Source: Atherix ibis (Eukaryota > Arthropoda > Insecta > Diptera > Athericidae). Taken from it: a DNA stretch of 64,000 nt. A model generated the notes under the pieces. The model was not told the DNA's origin and searched no databases. It worked only from the letters and a program-made list of their open reading frames with translations. This document shows, piece by piece, positions 12,173 through 25,300 of the stretch; the stretch's first letter is position 1; every line of letters starts with the position of its first letter. The stretch is taken from NCBI GenBank assembly GCA_958298945.1, contig OY282608.1:60674951-60738950 (forward strand), in the 5' to 3' direction. A program made the translations under genes and the position numbers.

Positions 12173-14300
12173 CAACAAGCCAACAAACCAACAAACCAAC
12201 AAGCCAACAAACCAACAAACCAACAAGCCAACAAACCAACAAACCAACAAACCAGCAAACCAACAAACCAACAAACTAACAAAGCAACAAGCCAACAAAC
12301 CAACAAACCAACAAACCAACAAGCCAACAAGCCAACAAACCAACAAACCAACAAACCAACGAATAAACAAACCAACAAACTAACAAGCCAACAAGCCAAC
12401 AAACCAACAAACCAACAAACCAACAAGCCAACAAACCAACAAGCGAACAAACCAACAAACCAACAAACCAAGTAACCAACAAACCAACAAACCAAGTAAC
12501 CAAAAAGCCAACAAACTAACAAACCAACAAGCCAACAAGCCAACAAACCAACAAACCAACAAAGCAACAAACCAACAAGCCAACAAGCCAACAAACCAAC
12601 AAACCAACAAGCCAACAAACCAACAAACCAACAAACCAGCAAATTAACAAACTAACAAAGCAACAAGCCGGCAAACCAACAAACCAACAAACCAACAAGC
12701 CAACAAGCCAACAAACCAACAAACCAACAAACCAACAAGCCAACAAACCAACAAGCCAACAAACCAACAAACCAACAAGCCAACAAGCCAACAAACCAAC
12801 AAGCCAACAAACCAACAAGCCAACAAGCCAACAAACCAACAAACCAACAAGACAACAGCCAACAAACCGACAAAACAACAAGCCAACAAGCCAACAAATT
12901 AACAAACCAACAAACCAACAAGCCAACAAACCAACAAGCCAACAAACCAACAAACAAACAAACCAACAAGCCAACAAGCCAACAAACCAACAAACCAACA
13001 AGCCAACAAACCAACAAACCAACAAACCAACAAGTTAACAAGCCAACAAACCAAGAAACCAACAAGCCTACAAGCCAACAAACCGACAAACCAACAAGCC
13101 AACAAGCCAACAAACCAACAAACCAACAAGCCAACAAACCAACAAACAAATAAACCAACAAACCAACAAACCAACAAACCAACAAGCCAACAAGCCAACA
13201 AGCCAACAAACCAACAAACCAACAAACCAACTAGCCAACAAACCAATAAACCAACAAACCAACAAACCAACAAACCACCAAACCAACAAGCCAACAAGCC
13301 AACAAACCAACAAACCAACAAACCAACAGGCCAACAAACCAACAAACCAACAAACCAACAAGCCAACAAGCCATTAAACCAACAAACCAACAAGCCAACA
13401 AACCAACAAACCAACAAACCAACAAACCAACAAAGCAACAAGCCAACAAGCCAACAAACCAACAAGCCAACAAGCCAACAAACCAACAAACCAACAAAGC
13501 AACAAACCAACAAGCCAACAAGCCAACAAACCAACAAACCAACAAGCCAACAAGCCAACAAACCAACAAACCAACAAGCCAACAAACCAACAAACCAACA
13601 AGCCAACAAACCAACAAACCAACAAACCAGCAAACCAACAAACCAAAAAACTAACAAAGCAACAAACCAACAAACCAACAAACCAACAAACCAACAAGCC
13701 AACAAGCCAACAAACCAACAAACCAACAAACCAACAAGCCAACAAACCAACAAGGCCACAAACCAACAAACCAACAAGCCAACAAGCCAACAAACCAACA
13801 AACCAACAAACCAACAAGCCAACAAGCCAACAAACCAACAAACCAACAAACCAACAAGCCAACAAACCGACAAACGAACAAACCAACAAGCCAACAAACC
13901 GACAAAACAACAAGCCAACAAGCCAACAAACCAACAAACCAACAAACCAACAAGCCAACAAACCAACAAACCGACAAACCATCAAGCCAACAAGCCAACA
14001 AACCAACAAACCAACTAGCCAACAAACCAACAAACAAATAAACTAACAAACCAACAAACCAACAAGCCAACAAGCCAATAAGCTAACAAACCAACAAACC
14101 AACAAACCAACAAACCAACAAACCAACAAACCACCAAACCAACAAGCCAACAAGCCAACAAACCAACAAACCAACAAACCAACAATACCAACAAGCCAAC
14201 AAACCAACAAACCAACAAGCCAACAAACCAACAAACCAAAAAACCAAAAAACCAACAAACCAACAAACCAACGAACCAACAAACCAACAAACCAACAAGC
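12173..14300. repeat. 2128-bp tandem duplication, left copy
   Basis: The copy spans 266 units. Rare markers are repeated at exactly +2128: AAATTAACAAACTAAC near 12652, AAGCCGGC near 12666, AAGACAACAGCC near 12849, AAGGCCAC near 13753, and the 1-nt insertion CAATACC at 14186 (14187-14190 follow) versus 16314. One visible difference is AACCAAGAAACC near 13051, read as AACCAACAAACC in the partner. Left-end similarity fades between 12150 and 12172. Confidence 0.92.
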
Positions 14301-16428
14301 CAACAAGCCAACAAACCAACAAACCAACAAGCCAACAAACCAACAAACCAACAAGCCAACAAACCAACAAACCAACAAACCAGCAAACCAACAAACCAAC
14401 AAACTAACAAAGCAACAAGCCAACAAACCAACAAACCAACAAACCAACAAGCCAACAAGCCAACAAACCAACAAACCAACAAACCAACGAATAAACAAAC
14501 CAACAAACTAACAAGCCAACAAGCCAACAAACCAACAAACCAACAAACCAACAAGCCAACAAACCAACAAGCGAACAAACCAACAAACCAACAAACCAAG
14601 TAACCAACAAACCAACAAACCAAGTAACCAAAAAGCCAACAAACTAACAAACCAACAAGCCAACAAGCCAACAAACCAACAAACCAACAAAGCAACAAAC
14701 CAACAAGCCAACAAGCCAACAAACCAACAAACCAACAAGCCAACAAACCAACAAACCAACAAACCAGCAAATTAACAAACTAACAAAGCAACAAGCCGGC
14801 AAACCAACAAACCAACAAACCAACAAGCCAACAAGCCAACAAACCAACAAACCAACAAACCAACAAGCCAACAAACCAACAAGCCAACAAACCAACAAAC
14901 CAACAAGCCAACAAGCCAACAAACCAACAAGCCAACAAACCAACAAGCCAACAAGCCAACAAACCAACAAACCAACAAGACAACAGCCAACAAACCGACA
15001 AAACAACAAGCCAACAAGCCAACAAATTAACAAACCAACAAACCAACAAGCCAACAAACCAACAAGCCAACAAACCAACAAACAAACAAACCAACAAGCC
15101 AACAAGCCAACAAACCAACAAACCAACAAGCCAACAAACCAACAAACCAACAAACCAACAAGTTAACAAGCCAACAAACCAACAAACCAACAAGCCTACA
15201 AGCCAACAAACCGACAAACCAACAAGCCAACAAGCCAACAAACCAACAAACCAACAAGCCAACAAACCAACAAACAAATAAACCAACAAACCAACAAACC
15301 AACAAACCAACAAGCCAACAAGCCAACAAGCCAACAAACCAACAAACCAACAAACCAACTAGCCAACAAACCAATAAACCAACAAACCAACAAACCAACA
15401 AACCACCAAACCAACAAGCCAACAAGCCAACAAACCAACAAACCAACAAACCAACAGGCCAACAAACCAACAAACCAACAAACCAACAAGCCAACAAGCC
15501 ATTAAACCAACAAACCAACAAGCCAACAAACCAACAAACCAACAAACCAACAAACCAACAAAGCAACAAGCCAACAAGCCAACAAACCAACAAGCCAACA
15601 AGCCAACAAACCAACAAACCAACAAAGCAACAAACCAACAAGCCAACAAGCCAACAAACCAACAAACCAACAAGCCAACAAGCCAACAAACCAACAAACC
15701 AACAAGCCAACAAACCAACAAACCAACAAGCCAACAAACCAACAAACCAACAAACCAGCAAACCAACAAACCAAAAAACTAACAAAGCAACAAACCAACA
15801 AACCAACAAACCAACAAACCAACAAGCCAACAAGCCAACAAACCAACAAACCAACAAACCAACAAGCCAACAAACCAACAAGGCCACAAACCAACAAACC
15901 AACAAGCCAACAAGCCAACAAACCAACAAACCAACAAACCAACAAGCCAACAAGCCAACAAACCAACAAACCAACAAACCAACAAGCCAACAAACCGACA
16001 AACGAACAAACCAACAAGCCAACAAACCGACAAAACAACAAGCCAACAAGCCAACAAACCAACAAACCAACAAACCAACAAGCCAACAAACCAACAAACC
16101 GACAAACCATCAAGCCAACAAGCCAACAAACCAACAAACCAACTAGCCAACAAACCAACAAACAAATAAACTAACAAACCAACAAACCAACAAGCCAACA
16201 AGCCAATAAGCTAACAAACCAACAAACCAACAAACCAACAAACCAACAAACCAACAAACCACCAAACCAACAAGCCAACAAGCCAACAAACCAACAAACC
16301 AACAAACCAACAATACCAACAAGCCAACAAACCAACAAACCAACAAGCCAACAAACCAACAAACCAAAAAACCAAAAAACCAACAAACCAACAAACCAAC
16401 GAACCAACAAACCAACAAACCAACAAGC
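14301..16428. repeat. 2128-bp tandem duplication, right copy
   Basis: This is the head-to-tail partner of 12173-14300 in the same register. Similarity to the sequence upstream of the junction continues to about 16454, where ACCAAAAAGCC replaces ACCAACAAGCC, as expected if the exchange took place within homologous units. Two copies of the same marker series with very few differences imply a recent event. Confidence 0.92.
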
Positions 16429-16762
16429 CAACAAGCCAACAAACCAACAAACCAAAAAGCCAACAAACCAACAAACCAACAAACCAAAAAACCAACAAAC
16501 CAACAAACCAACGTATCAACAAACCAACAAACCAACAAGCCAACAAGCGAACAAACCAATAAACCAACAAACCAACAAGCCAACAAACCAACAAGCGAAC
16601 AAACCAACAAACCAACAAACCAAGTAACCAACAAATCAACAAACCAAGTAACCAAAAAGCCAACAAACTAACAAACCAACAAGCCAACAAGCCAACAAAC
16701 CAACAAACCAACAAGCCAACAAACCAACAAACCAACAAGACAGCAAGCCAACAAACCAACAA
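16429..16762. repeat. Satellite linker with the paired AAGTAACC...AAATCAACAAACCAAG cassette
   Basis: The linker contains AACGTATCAAC near 16511, AAGCGAACAAACC units, and the cassette AAGTAACCAACAAATC followed by AAGTAACCAAAAAGCC at 16621-16660. The same cassette is found near 19085, 20502, 22806 and 29326, always downstream of an AAGCGAAC unit, so it is a shared marker of the 16-30 kb part of the array. No gene is visible. Confidence 0.7.
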
Positions 16763-18352
16763 ACCAACAAGCCAACAAACCAACAAACCAACAAGCCAAC
16801 AAACCAACAAACCAACAAACCAGCAAACCAACAAACCAACAAACTAACAAAGCAACAAGCCAACAAACCAACAAACCAACAAACCAACAAGCCAACAAGC
16901 CAACAAACCAACAAACCAACAAACCAACGAATCAACAAACCAACAAACCAACAAGCCAACAAGCCAACAAACCAACAAACCAACAAACCAACAAGCCAAC
17001 AAACCAACAAGCGAACAAACCAACAAACCAACAAACCAAGTAACCAACAAACCAACAAACCAAGTAACCAAAAAGCCAACAAACTAACAAACCAACAAGC
17101 CAACAATCCAACAAACCAACAAACCAACAAAGCAACAAACCAACAAGCCAACAAGCCAACAAACCAACAAACCAACAAGCCAACAAGCCAACAAACCACC
17201 AATCAACAAGCCAACAAACCAACAAACCATCAAGCCAACAAACCAACAAACCAACAAACCAGCAAACCAACAAGCCAACAAGCCAACAAACCAACAAACC
17301 AACAAACCAACAAGCCAACAAGCCAACAAACCAACAAACCAACAAGCCAACAAGCCAACAAACCGACAAAACAACAAGCCAACAAGCCAACAAATTAACA
17401 AACCAACAAACCAACAAGCCAACAAACCAACAAGCCAACAAACCAACAAACAAACAAACCAACAAGCCAACAAGCCAACAAACCAACAAACCAACAAGCC
17501 AACAAACCAACAAACCAACAAACCAACAAGTTAACAAGCCAACAAACCAACAAACCAACAAGCCAACAAGCCAACAAACCGACAAACCAACAAGCTAACA
17601 AGCCAACAAACCAACAAACCAACAAGCCAACAAACCAACAAACAAATAAACCAACAAACCAACAAACCAACAAACCAACAAGCCAACAAGCCAACAAGCC
17701 AACAAACCAACAAACCAACAAACCAACTAGCCAACAAACCAATAAACCAACAAACCAACAAACTAACAAACCACCAAACCAACAAGCCAACAAGCCAACA
17801 AACCAACAAACCAACAAACCAACAGGCCAACAAACCAACAAACTAACAAACCAACAAGCCAACAAGCCATTAAACCAACAAACCAACAAGCCAACAAACC
17901 AACAAACCAACAAACCAACAAACCAACAAACCAACAAAGCAACAAGCCAACAAGCCAACAAACCAACAAGCCAACAAGCCAACAAACCAACAAACCAACA
18001 AAGCAACAAACCAACAAGCCAACAAGCCAACAAACCAACAAACCAACAAGCCAACAAGCCAACAAACCAACAAACCAACAAGCCAACAAACCAACAAACC
18101 AACAAGCCAACAAACCAACAAACCAACAAACCAGCAAACCAACAAACCAAAAAACTAACAAAGCAACAAGCCAACAAACCAACAAACCAACAAACCAACA
18201 AGCCAACAAGCCAACAAACCAACAAACCAACAAACCAACAAGCCAACAAACCAACAAGGCCACAAACCAACAAACCAACAAGCCAACAAGCCAACAAACC
18301 AACAAACCAACAAACCAACAAGCCAACAAGCCAACAAACCAACAAACCAACA
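16763..18352. repeat. 1.59-kb block, left copy of a pair with offset 3800 bp
   Basis: Markers at 16801-18340 recur at exactly +3800 (475 units): AAGTAACC cassettes at 17037, CAACAATCC near 17104, CACCAATCAAC near 17197, AAATTAACAAACC near 17393, CAACTAGCC near 17726, GCCATTAAACC near 17867 and AAGGCCAC near 18258. Visible differences include ACCATCAAGCC near 17227 against ACCAACAAGCC near 21027, and one AAACC to AAAAC change near 22034. The match ends at 18353/22153. Confidence 0.88.
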
Positions 18353-18619
18353 AGCCAACAAACCAGCAAACCAACAAACCAAAAAACTAACAAAGCAACA
18401 AGCCAACAAACCAACAAACCAACAAACCAACAAGCCAACAAGTCAACAAACCAACAAACCAACAAACCAACAAGCCAACAAACCAACAAGGCCACAAACC
18501 AACAAACCAACAAGCCAACAAGCCAACAAACCAACAAACCAACAAACCAACAAGCCAACAAGCCAACAAACCAACAAACCAACAAGCCAACAAGCCAACA
18601 AACCAACAAACGAACAAAC
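18155..18619. repeat. 232-bp tandem duplication
   Basis: CCAGCAAACC followed by ACCAAAAAACTAAC, AAGCAACAAGCC and AAGGCCAC occurs at 18131-18270 and again at 18363-18502, an offset of 232 bp (29 units). The right copy has AAGTCAAC near 18442. It lies at the junction between the 3800-offset block and the 1416-bp repeat. Confidence 0.85.
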
Positions 18620-19858
18620 CAACAAGCCAACAAACCGACAAAACAACAAGCCAACAAGCCAACAAACCAACAAACTAACAAACCAACAAGCCAACAAACC
18701 AACAAACCAACAAACCAACAAACCAACAAACCACCAAACCAACAAGCCAACAAGCCAACAAACCAACAAACCAACAAACCAACAATACCAACAAGCCAAC
18801 AAACCAACAAACCAACAAGCCAACAAACCAACAAACCAAAAAACCAAAAAACCAACAAACCAACGAACCAACAAACCAACAAACCAACAAGCCAACAAGC
18901 CAACAAACCAACAAACCAAAAAGCCAACAAACCAACAAACCAACAAACCAAAAAACCAACAAACCAACAAACCAACGAATCAACAAACCAACAAACCAAC
19001 AAGCCAACAAGCGAACAAACCAATAAACCAACAAACCAACAAGCCAACAAACCAACAAGCGAACAAACCAACAAACCAACAAACCAAGTAACCAACAAAT
19101 CAACAAACCAAGTAACCAAAAAGCCAACAAACTAACAAACCAACAAGCCAACAAGCCAACAAACCAACAAACCAACAAGCCAACAAACCAACAAACCAAC
19201 AAACCAGCAAACCAACAAACCAACAAACTAACAAAGCAACAAGCCAACAAACCAACAAACCAACAAACCAACAAGCCAACAAGCCAACAAACCAACAAAC
19301 CAACAAACCAACGAATCAACAAACCAACAAACCAACAAGCCAACAAGCCAACAAACCAACAAACCAACAAACCAACAAGCCAACAAACCAACAAGCGAAC
19401 AAACCAACAAACCAACAAACCAAGTAACCAACAAACCAACAAACCAAGTAACCAAAAAGCCAACAAACTAACAAACCAACAAGCCAACAATCCAACAAAC
19501 CAACAAACCAACAAAGCAACAAACCAACAAGCCAACAAGCCAACAAACCAACAAACCAACAAGCCAACAAGCCAACAAACCACCAATCAACAAGCCAACA
19601 AACCAACAAACCAACAAGCCAACAAACCAACAAACCAACAAACCAGCAAACCAACAAGCCAACAAGCCAACAAACCAACAAACCAACAAACTAACAAGCC
19701 AACAAGCCAACAAACCAACAAACCAACAAGCCAACAAGCCAACAAACCGACAAAACAACAAGCCAACAAGCCAACAAATTAACAAACCAACAAACCAACA
19801 AGCCAACAAACCAACAAGCCAACAAACCAACACACAAACAAACCAACAAGCCAACAAG
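18443..19858. repeat. 1416-bp tandem duplication, left copy
   Basis: The copy spans 177 units. AAGGCCAC near 18490, the CAATACC 1-nt insertion at 18786, ACGAATCAAC units, AAGCGAAC units, the AAATCAACAAACCAAG cassette near 19097, CACCAATCAAC near 19582, AAATTAAC near 19776 and CACACAAACAAACC near 19831 all recur at +1416 (19906, 20202, 20513, 20998, 21192 and 21247 for the checkable ones). Differences are very few, for example CAAGCC near 19780 read as CAATCC near 21184. Confidence 0.9.
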
Positions 19859-21297
19859 CCAACAAACCAACAAACCAACAAACCAACAAGCCAACAAACC
19901 AACAAGGCCACAAACCAACAAACCAACAAGCCAACAAGCCAACAAACCAACAAACCAACAAACCAACAAGCCAACAAGCCAACAAACCAACAAACCAACA
20001 AGCCAACAAGCCAACAAACCAACAAACGAACAAACCAACAAGCCAACAAACCGACAAAACAACAAGCCAACAAGCCAACAAACCAACAAACTAACAAACC
20101 AACAAGCCAACAAACCAACAAACCAACAAACCAACAAACCAACAAACCACCAAACCAACAAGCCAACAAGCCAACAAACCAACAAACCAACAAACCAACA
20201 ATACCAACAAGCCAACAAACCAACAAACCAACAAGCCAACAAACCAACAAACCAAAAAACCAAAAAACCAACAAACCAACGAACCAACAAACCAACAAAC
20301 CAACAAGCCAACAAGCCAACAAACCAACAAACCAAAAAGCCAACAAACCAACAAACCAACAAACCAAAAAACCAACAAACCAACAAACCAACGAATCAAC
20401 AAACCAACAAACCAACAAGCCAACAAGCGAACAAACCAATAAACCAACAAACCAACAAGCCAACAAACCAACAAGCGAACAAACCAACAAACCAACAAAC
20501 CAAGTAACCAACAAATCAACAAACCAAGTAACCAAAAAGCCAACAAACTAACAAACCAACAAGCCAACAAGCCAACAAACCAACAAACCAACAAGCCAAC
20601 AAACCAACAAACCAACAAACCAGCAAACCAACAAACCAACAAACTAACAAAGCAACAAGCCAACAAACCAACAAACCAACAAACCAACAAGCCAACAAGC
20701 CAACAAACCAACAAACCAACAAACCAACGAATCAACAAACCAACAAACCAACAAGCCAACAAGCCAACAAACCAACAAACCAACAAACCAACAAGCCAAC
20801 AAACCAACAAGCGAACAAACCAACAAACCAACAAACCAAGTAACCAACAAACCAACAAACCAAGTAACCAAAAAGCCAACAAACTAACAAACCAACAAGC
20901 CAACAATCCAACAAACCAACAAACCAACAAAGCAACAAACCAACAAGCCAACAAGCCAACAAACCAACAAACCAACAAGCCAACAAGCCAACAAACCACC
21001 AATCAACAAGCCAACAAACCAACAAACCAACAAGCCAACAAACCAACAAACCAACAAACCAGCAAACCAACAAGCCAACAAGCCAACAAACCAACAAACC
21101 AACAAACTAACAAGCCAACAAGCCAACAAACCAACAAACCAACAAGCCAACAAGCCAACAAACCGACAAAACAACAAGCCAACAATCCAACAAATTAACA
21201 AACCAACAAACCAACAAGCCAACAAACCAACAAGCCAACAAACCAACACACAAACAAACCAACAAGCCAACAAGCCAACAAACCAACAAACCAACAA
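19859..21297. repeat. 1416-bp tandem duplication, right copy
   Basis: This is the partner of 18443-19858. Homology persists to about 21297. Its right half overlaps the right copy of the 3800-bp-offset block (20563-22152), so a duplicated segment was itself included in a further duplication. The order of events cannot be settled by eye. Confidence 0.9.
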
Positions 21298-22152
21298 GCC
21301 AACAAACCAACAAACCAACAAACCAACAAGTTAACAAGCCAACAAACCAACAAACCAACAAGCCAACAAGCCAACAAACCGACAAACTAACAAGCTAACA
21401 AGCCAACAAACCAACAAACCAACAAGCCAACAAACCAACAAACAAATAAACCAACAAACCAACAAACCAACAAACCAACAAGCCAACAAGCCAACAAGCC
21501 AACAAACCAACAAACCAACAAACCAACTAGCCACCAAACCAATAAACCAACAAACCAACAAACTAACAAACCACCAAACCAACAAGCCAACAAGCCAACA
21601 AACCAACAAACCAACAAACCAACAGGCCAACAAACCAACAAACTAACAAACCAACAAGCCAACAAGCCATTAAACCAACAAACCAACAAGCCAACAAACC
21701 AACAAACCAACAAACCAACAAACCAACAAACCAACAAAGCAACAAGCCAACAAGCCAACAAACCAACAAGCCAACAAGCCAACAAACCAACAAACCAACA
21801 AAGCAACAAACCAACAAGCCAACAAGCCAACAAACCAACAAACCAACAAGCCAACAAGCCAACAAACCAACAAACCAACAAGCCAACAAACCAACAAACC
21901 AACAAGCCAACAAACCAACAAACCAACAAACCAGCAAACCAACAAACCAAAAAACTAACAAAGCAACAAGCCAACAAACCAACAAACCAACAAACCAACA
22001 AGCCAACAAGCCAACAAACCAACAAACCAACAAAACAACAAGCCAACAAACCAACAAGGCCACAAACCAACAAACCAACAAGCCAACAAGCCAATAAACC
22101 AACAAACCAACAAACCAACAAGCCAACAAGCCAACAAACCAACAAACCAACA
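20563..22152. repeat. 1.59-kb block, right copy (partner of 16763-18352)
   Basis: See the left copy for markers. In this copy ACCACCAAACC near 21531 and ACTAACAAGCTAAC near 21387 are private changes. After 22152 the sequence continues with AAGCGAAC-lacking units into the 6.5-kb repeat. Confidence 0.85.
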
Positions 22153-22321
22153 AACCAACAAGCCAACAAGCCAACAAACCAACAAACGAACAAACCAACA
22201 AGCCAACAAACCGACAAAACAACAAGCCAACAAGCCAACAAACCAACAAACCAACAAACCAACAAGCCAACAAACCAACAAACCGACAAACCAACAAGCC
22301 AACAAGCCAACAAACCAACAA
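22153..22321. repeat. Short satellite linker before the 6.5-kb repeat
   Basis: These are ordinary units with ACGAACAAACC, ACCGACAAAAC and ACCGACAAACC variants. Homology to the region before 28841 stops here: this side reads CAAACCAACAA before the junction, while the other side reads CAAATAA. That places the left edge of the 6.5-kb repeat. Confidence 0.75.
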
Positions 22322-25300
22322 ACCAACAAGCCAACAAACCAACAAACAAATAAACCAACAAACCAACAAACCAACAAGCCAACAAGCCAACAAGCCAACA
22401 AACCAACAAACCAACAAACCAACAAACCAACAAACCAACAAACCACCAAACCAACAAGCCAACAAGCCAACAAACCAACAAACTAACAAACCAACAATAC
22501 CAACAAGCCAACAAACCAACAAACCAACAAGCCAACAAACCAACAAACCAAAAAACCAAAAACCAACAAACCAACAAACCAACGAACCAACAAACCAACA
22601 AACCAACAAGCCAACAAGCCAACAAACCAACAAACCAAAAAGCCAACAAACCAACAAACCAAAAAACCAAAAAACCAACAAACCAACAAACCAACGAATC
22701 AACAAACCAACAAACCAACAAGCCAACAAGCGAACAAACCAACAAACCAACAAACCAACAAGCCAACAAACCAACAAGCGAACAAACCAACAAACCAACA
22801 AACTAAGTAACCAACAAATCAACAAACCAAGTAACCAAAAAGCCAACAAACTAACAAACCAACAAGCCAACAAGCCAACAAACCAACAAACCAACAAAGC
22901 AACAAACCAACAAGCCAACAAGCCAACAAACCAACAAACCAACAAGCCAGCAAGCCAACAAACCAACAAACCAACAAGCCAACAAACCAACAAACCAACA
23001 AGCCAACAAACCAACAAACCAACAAACCAGCAAACCAACAAACCAACAAACTAACAAAGCAACAAGCCAACAAACCAACAAACCAACAAACCAACAAGCC
23101 AACAAGCTAACAAACCAACAAACCAACAAACCAACGAATCAACAAACCAACAAACCAACAAGCCAACAAGCCAACAAACCAACAAACCAACAAACCAACA
23201 AGCCAACAAACCAACAAGCGAACAAACCAACAAACCAACAAACCAAGTAACCAACAAACCAACAAACCAAGTAACCAAAAAGCCAACAAACTAACAAACC
23301 AACAAGCCAACAATCCAACAAACCAACAAACCAACAAAGCAACAAACCAACAAGCCAACAAGCCAACAAACCAACAAACCAACAAGCCAACAAGCCAACA
23401 AACCAACAAACCAACAAGCCAACAAACCAACAAACCAACAAGCCAACAAACCAACAAACCAACAAACCAGCAAACCAACAAACCAACAAACTAACAAAGC
23501 AACAAGCCAGCAAACCAACAAACCAACAAACCAACAAGCCAACAAGCCAACAAACCAACAAACCAACAAACCAACAAGCCAACAAACCAACAAGCCAACA
23601 AACCAACAAACCAACAAGCCAACAAGTCAACAAACCAACAAACCAACAAACCAACAAGCCAACAAGCCAACAAACCAACAAACCAACAAGCCAACAAGCC
23701 AACAAACCGACAAAACAACAAGCCAACAAGCCAACAAACCAACAAACTAACAAGCCAACAAACCAACAAACAAATAAACCAACAAACCAACAAACCAACA
23801 AACCAACAAGCCAACAAACCAACAAGCCAACAAACCAACAAACAAACAAACCAACAAGCCAACAAGCCAACAAACCAACAAACCAACAAGCCAACAAACC
23901 AACAAACCAACAAACCAACAAGCCAACAAGCCAACAAACCAACAAACCAACAAGCCAACAAGCCAACAAACCGACAAACCAACAAGCCAACAAGCCAACA
24001 AACCAACAAACCAACAAGCCAACAAACCAACAAACAAATAAACCAACAAACCAACAAACCAACAAGCCAACAAGCCAACAAGCCAACAAACCAACAAACC
24101 ATAAACCAACAAGCCAACAAGCAAACAAGCCAACAAACCAACAAACCAACAAACCAACAAGCCAACAAACCAATAAACCAACAAACCAACAAACCAACAA
24201 ACCACCAAACCAACAAGCCAACAAGCCAACAAACCAACAAACCAACAAACCAACAAGCCAACAAACCAACAAACCAACAAACCAACAAGCCAACAAGCCA
24301 TTAAACCAACAAACCAACAAGCCAACAAACCATCAAACCAACAAACCCACAAACCAACAAAGCAACAAGCCAACCAGCCAACAAACCAACAAACCAACAA
24401 GCCAACAAGCCAACAAACCAACAAACCAACAAACCAATAAACTAAGTAACCAACAAGCCAACAAACCAACAAACCAACAAGCCAACAAGCCAACAAACCA
24501 ATAAACCAACAAGCCAACAAACCAACAAACCAACAAGCCAACAAACCAACAAAGCAACAAGCCAACAAACCAACAAACCAACAAACCAACAAGCCAACCA
24601 ACTAACAAACCAACAAGCCAACAAACCAACAAACAAATAAACCAACAAACCAACAAACCAACAAACCAACAAGCCAACAAGCCAACAAGCCAACAAACCA
24701 ACAAACCAACAAACCAACAAACCAACAAACCAACAAGCCAACAAACCAACAAACAAACAAACCAACTAGCCAACAAGCCAACAAACCAACAAACCAACAA
24801 ACCAACAAGCCAACAAACCAACAAACCAACAAACCAACAAGCCAACAAGCCAACAAACCAACAAACCAACAAGCCAACAAGCCAACAAACCGACAAACCA
24901 ACAAGCCAACAAGCCAAGAAACCAACAAACCAACAAGCCAACAAACCAACAAACAAATAAACCAACAAACCAACAAACCAACAAACCAACAAGCCAACAA
25001 ACCAACAAACAAATAAACCAACAAACCAACAAACCAACAAGCCAACAAGCCAACAAGCCAACAAACCAACAAACCAACAAACCAACAAAGCAACAAGCCA
25101 ACAGCCAACAAACCAAAAAGCCAACAAGCCAACAAACCAACAAACCAACAAACCAACAAATCAACAAACTAAGTAACCAACAAGCCAACAAACCAACAAA
25201 CCAACAAACCAACAAGCCAACAAACCAACAAACCAACAAACCAACAAACCAACAAGCCAACAAGCCACCAAACCAACAAACCAGCAAAGCAACAAGCCAA

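Noticed and set aside
13750..22070. AAGGCCAC units (13753, 15881, 18258, 18490, 19906 and 22058) as regulatory sites
   Set aside because: They occur only as markers within duplicated blocks at the block offsets, so shared descent explains them.
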